64,000 bases of DNA from Circinella umbellata. Its lineage: Eukaryota > Mucoromycota > Mucoromycetes > Mucorales > Lichtheimiaceae. Shown piece after piece: positions 63,390 to 64,000 of this stretch (positions are counted from its first letter, which is position 1; each line of letters starts with the position of its first letter). Both the position numbers and the translations under genes were made by a program. The notes below the pieces were generated by a model that made no database searches, had not been told where the DNA came from, and saw only the letters and a program-made list of their open reading frames with translations. Location of the stretch: NCBI GenBank assembly GCA_025093555.1, contig JAIWNF010000011.1, positions 124,001 to 188,000 on the forward strand. Direction: 5' to 3'.

Positions 63390-64000
63390 ATGAATCATTT
63401 TTTAGATGAGACGGAACATCATAGGAAATATAATCATCATGATGTAAATCAAGGTTTCCCTTTACTTGAAGCTCACCATGTTCTATCCTGCGATAATAAT
63501 AATAATAATAACAATAAAAATAGCCAGCCAGCTTCCACAGTCTCATCATTAGCATCATCTGGAGTAAAGGAACAAGCATCAACGGAGATAACAGCTACAA
63601 TCCCAAACTTAAGTAATATGCCACTTACGGAACAAGTTGAAATGAAAACTGACAGTCAGAATGATATTAATGATATCCATGGAACGACGAATAATAATAA
63701 TACCAATAATAACGCCTTGAGTGAAAATGGCGATCGACGATTGCGCATGCTAGAAAAGAATCGCCGTGCAGGTAAATAGATATATTAAACTAAAATAAAG
63801 CTTATAGTTTTAAGTAAATAAATTAAAGAAAAAAATCGTCGTTAATATTCATGCAAGAATTCATATCATACTTAAAAATAGCTGCACGATGTCGTCAACG
63901 AAAAAAAATATGGGTAGAAGAATTAACACAACAACATCAAGAAGCAAAGCGACGTAGTGATGAATTACAAGGCATAATTCTAAATCTTAAGGAAGAAGTG
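63390..64000 (+). CDS. bZIP transcription factor (partial, runs off the right edge)
   Basis: Two exons are visible (63390-63771 and 63882 to the window end), giving 167 residues so far. The N-terminus is His/Asn/Ser-rich with two Asn runs encoded by AAT/AAC repeats. The basic region spans the intron: EKNRRAG joins as EKNRRAAARCRQRKKIWVEE, the NxxAAxxCR pattern of ATF/CREB-type factors, followed by the start of a leucine zipper (LTQQHQ...LQGIILNLKEEV). It should act as a nuclear dimeric DNA-binding regulator with CRE-like targets. The stop codon lies outside the window, so no statement on its C-terminus is possible. Confidence 0.9.

Overview
The window looks like nuclear DNA of an early-diverging fungus, most likely Mucoromycota (Mucorales-like). 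Evidence: very AT-rich sequence, genes split by many short introns (about 50-190 nt, GTAAGT-type donors and TAG/CAG acceptors), coding exons much richer in GC than their surroundings, Asn/Gln/Ser homopolymer runs in proteins, and a decayed Tc1/IS630-like transposase of a type common in Mucorales. All calls come from reading the sequence; exon joins were checked by hand for splice dinucleotides and reading phase, with no transcript data or database search.

Left arm (1-7.7 kb): a dead Tc1/mariner-type transposase (429-1347), a degenerate tandem repeat of about 80 bp (2.2-2.6 kb), gene-poor DNA, then a small J-domain/CSL zinc protein (DPH4 type, minus). 7.7-18.8 kb: a ten-exon cytochrome P450 (plus), a mitochondrial 3-hydroxyisobutyryl-CoA hydrolase-like protein (minus), a four-finger C2H2 transcription factor (plus) and a TMEM33/Pom33-type ER/nuclear-pore membrane protein (minus). 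21.7-25.7 kb: a 13-exon M1 aminopeptidase (minus). 28.6-35.3 kb: three plus-strand genes, a class I methyltransferase, the tRNA m5C methyltransferase TRM4/NSUN2, and a zinc-dependent polyol dehydrogenase.

35.8-40.2 kb: two tandem paralogous family I inorganic pyrophosphatases, both with predicted signal peptides, with inverted copies of an hAT-like short element upstream of each. 43.6-44.8 kb: a polytopic membrane protein. 46.1-48.1 kb: malate synthase (minus). 52.3-53.9 kb: a LARGE-type (GT49) glycosyltransferase. 54.6-60.8 kb: a 19-exon, full-length ABCC-type ABC protein. 60.9-63.2 kb: a methyltransferase-fold protein with a long disordered N-terminus, divergently transcribed from a bZIP factor that runs off the right edge.

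Most genes are independent housekeeping or metabolic functions and do not form an obvious cluster. The most unusual item is the ABCC-type protein: its 1449-codon reading frame is intact through 18 introns, yet both nucleotide-binding domains have lost the Walker A lysine and the signature motif, and NBD2 has also lost its Q-loop and H-loop residues. It reads as a conserved 'pseudo-ABC transporter' rather than a decaying gene. Other points of interest are microexons that carry catalytic motifs, the secreted-type pyrophosphatase pair, and an active-site substitution in the hydrolase.
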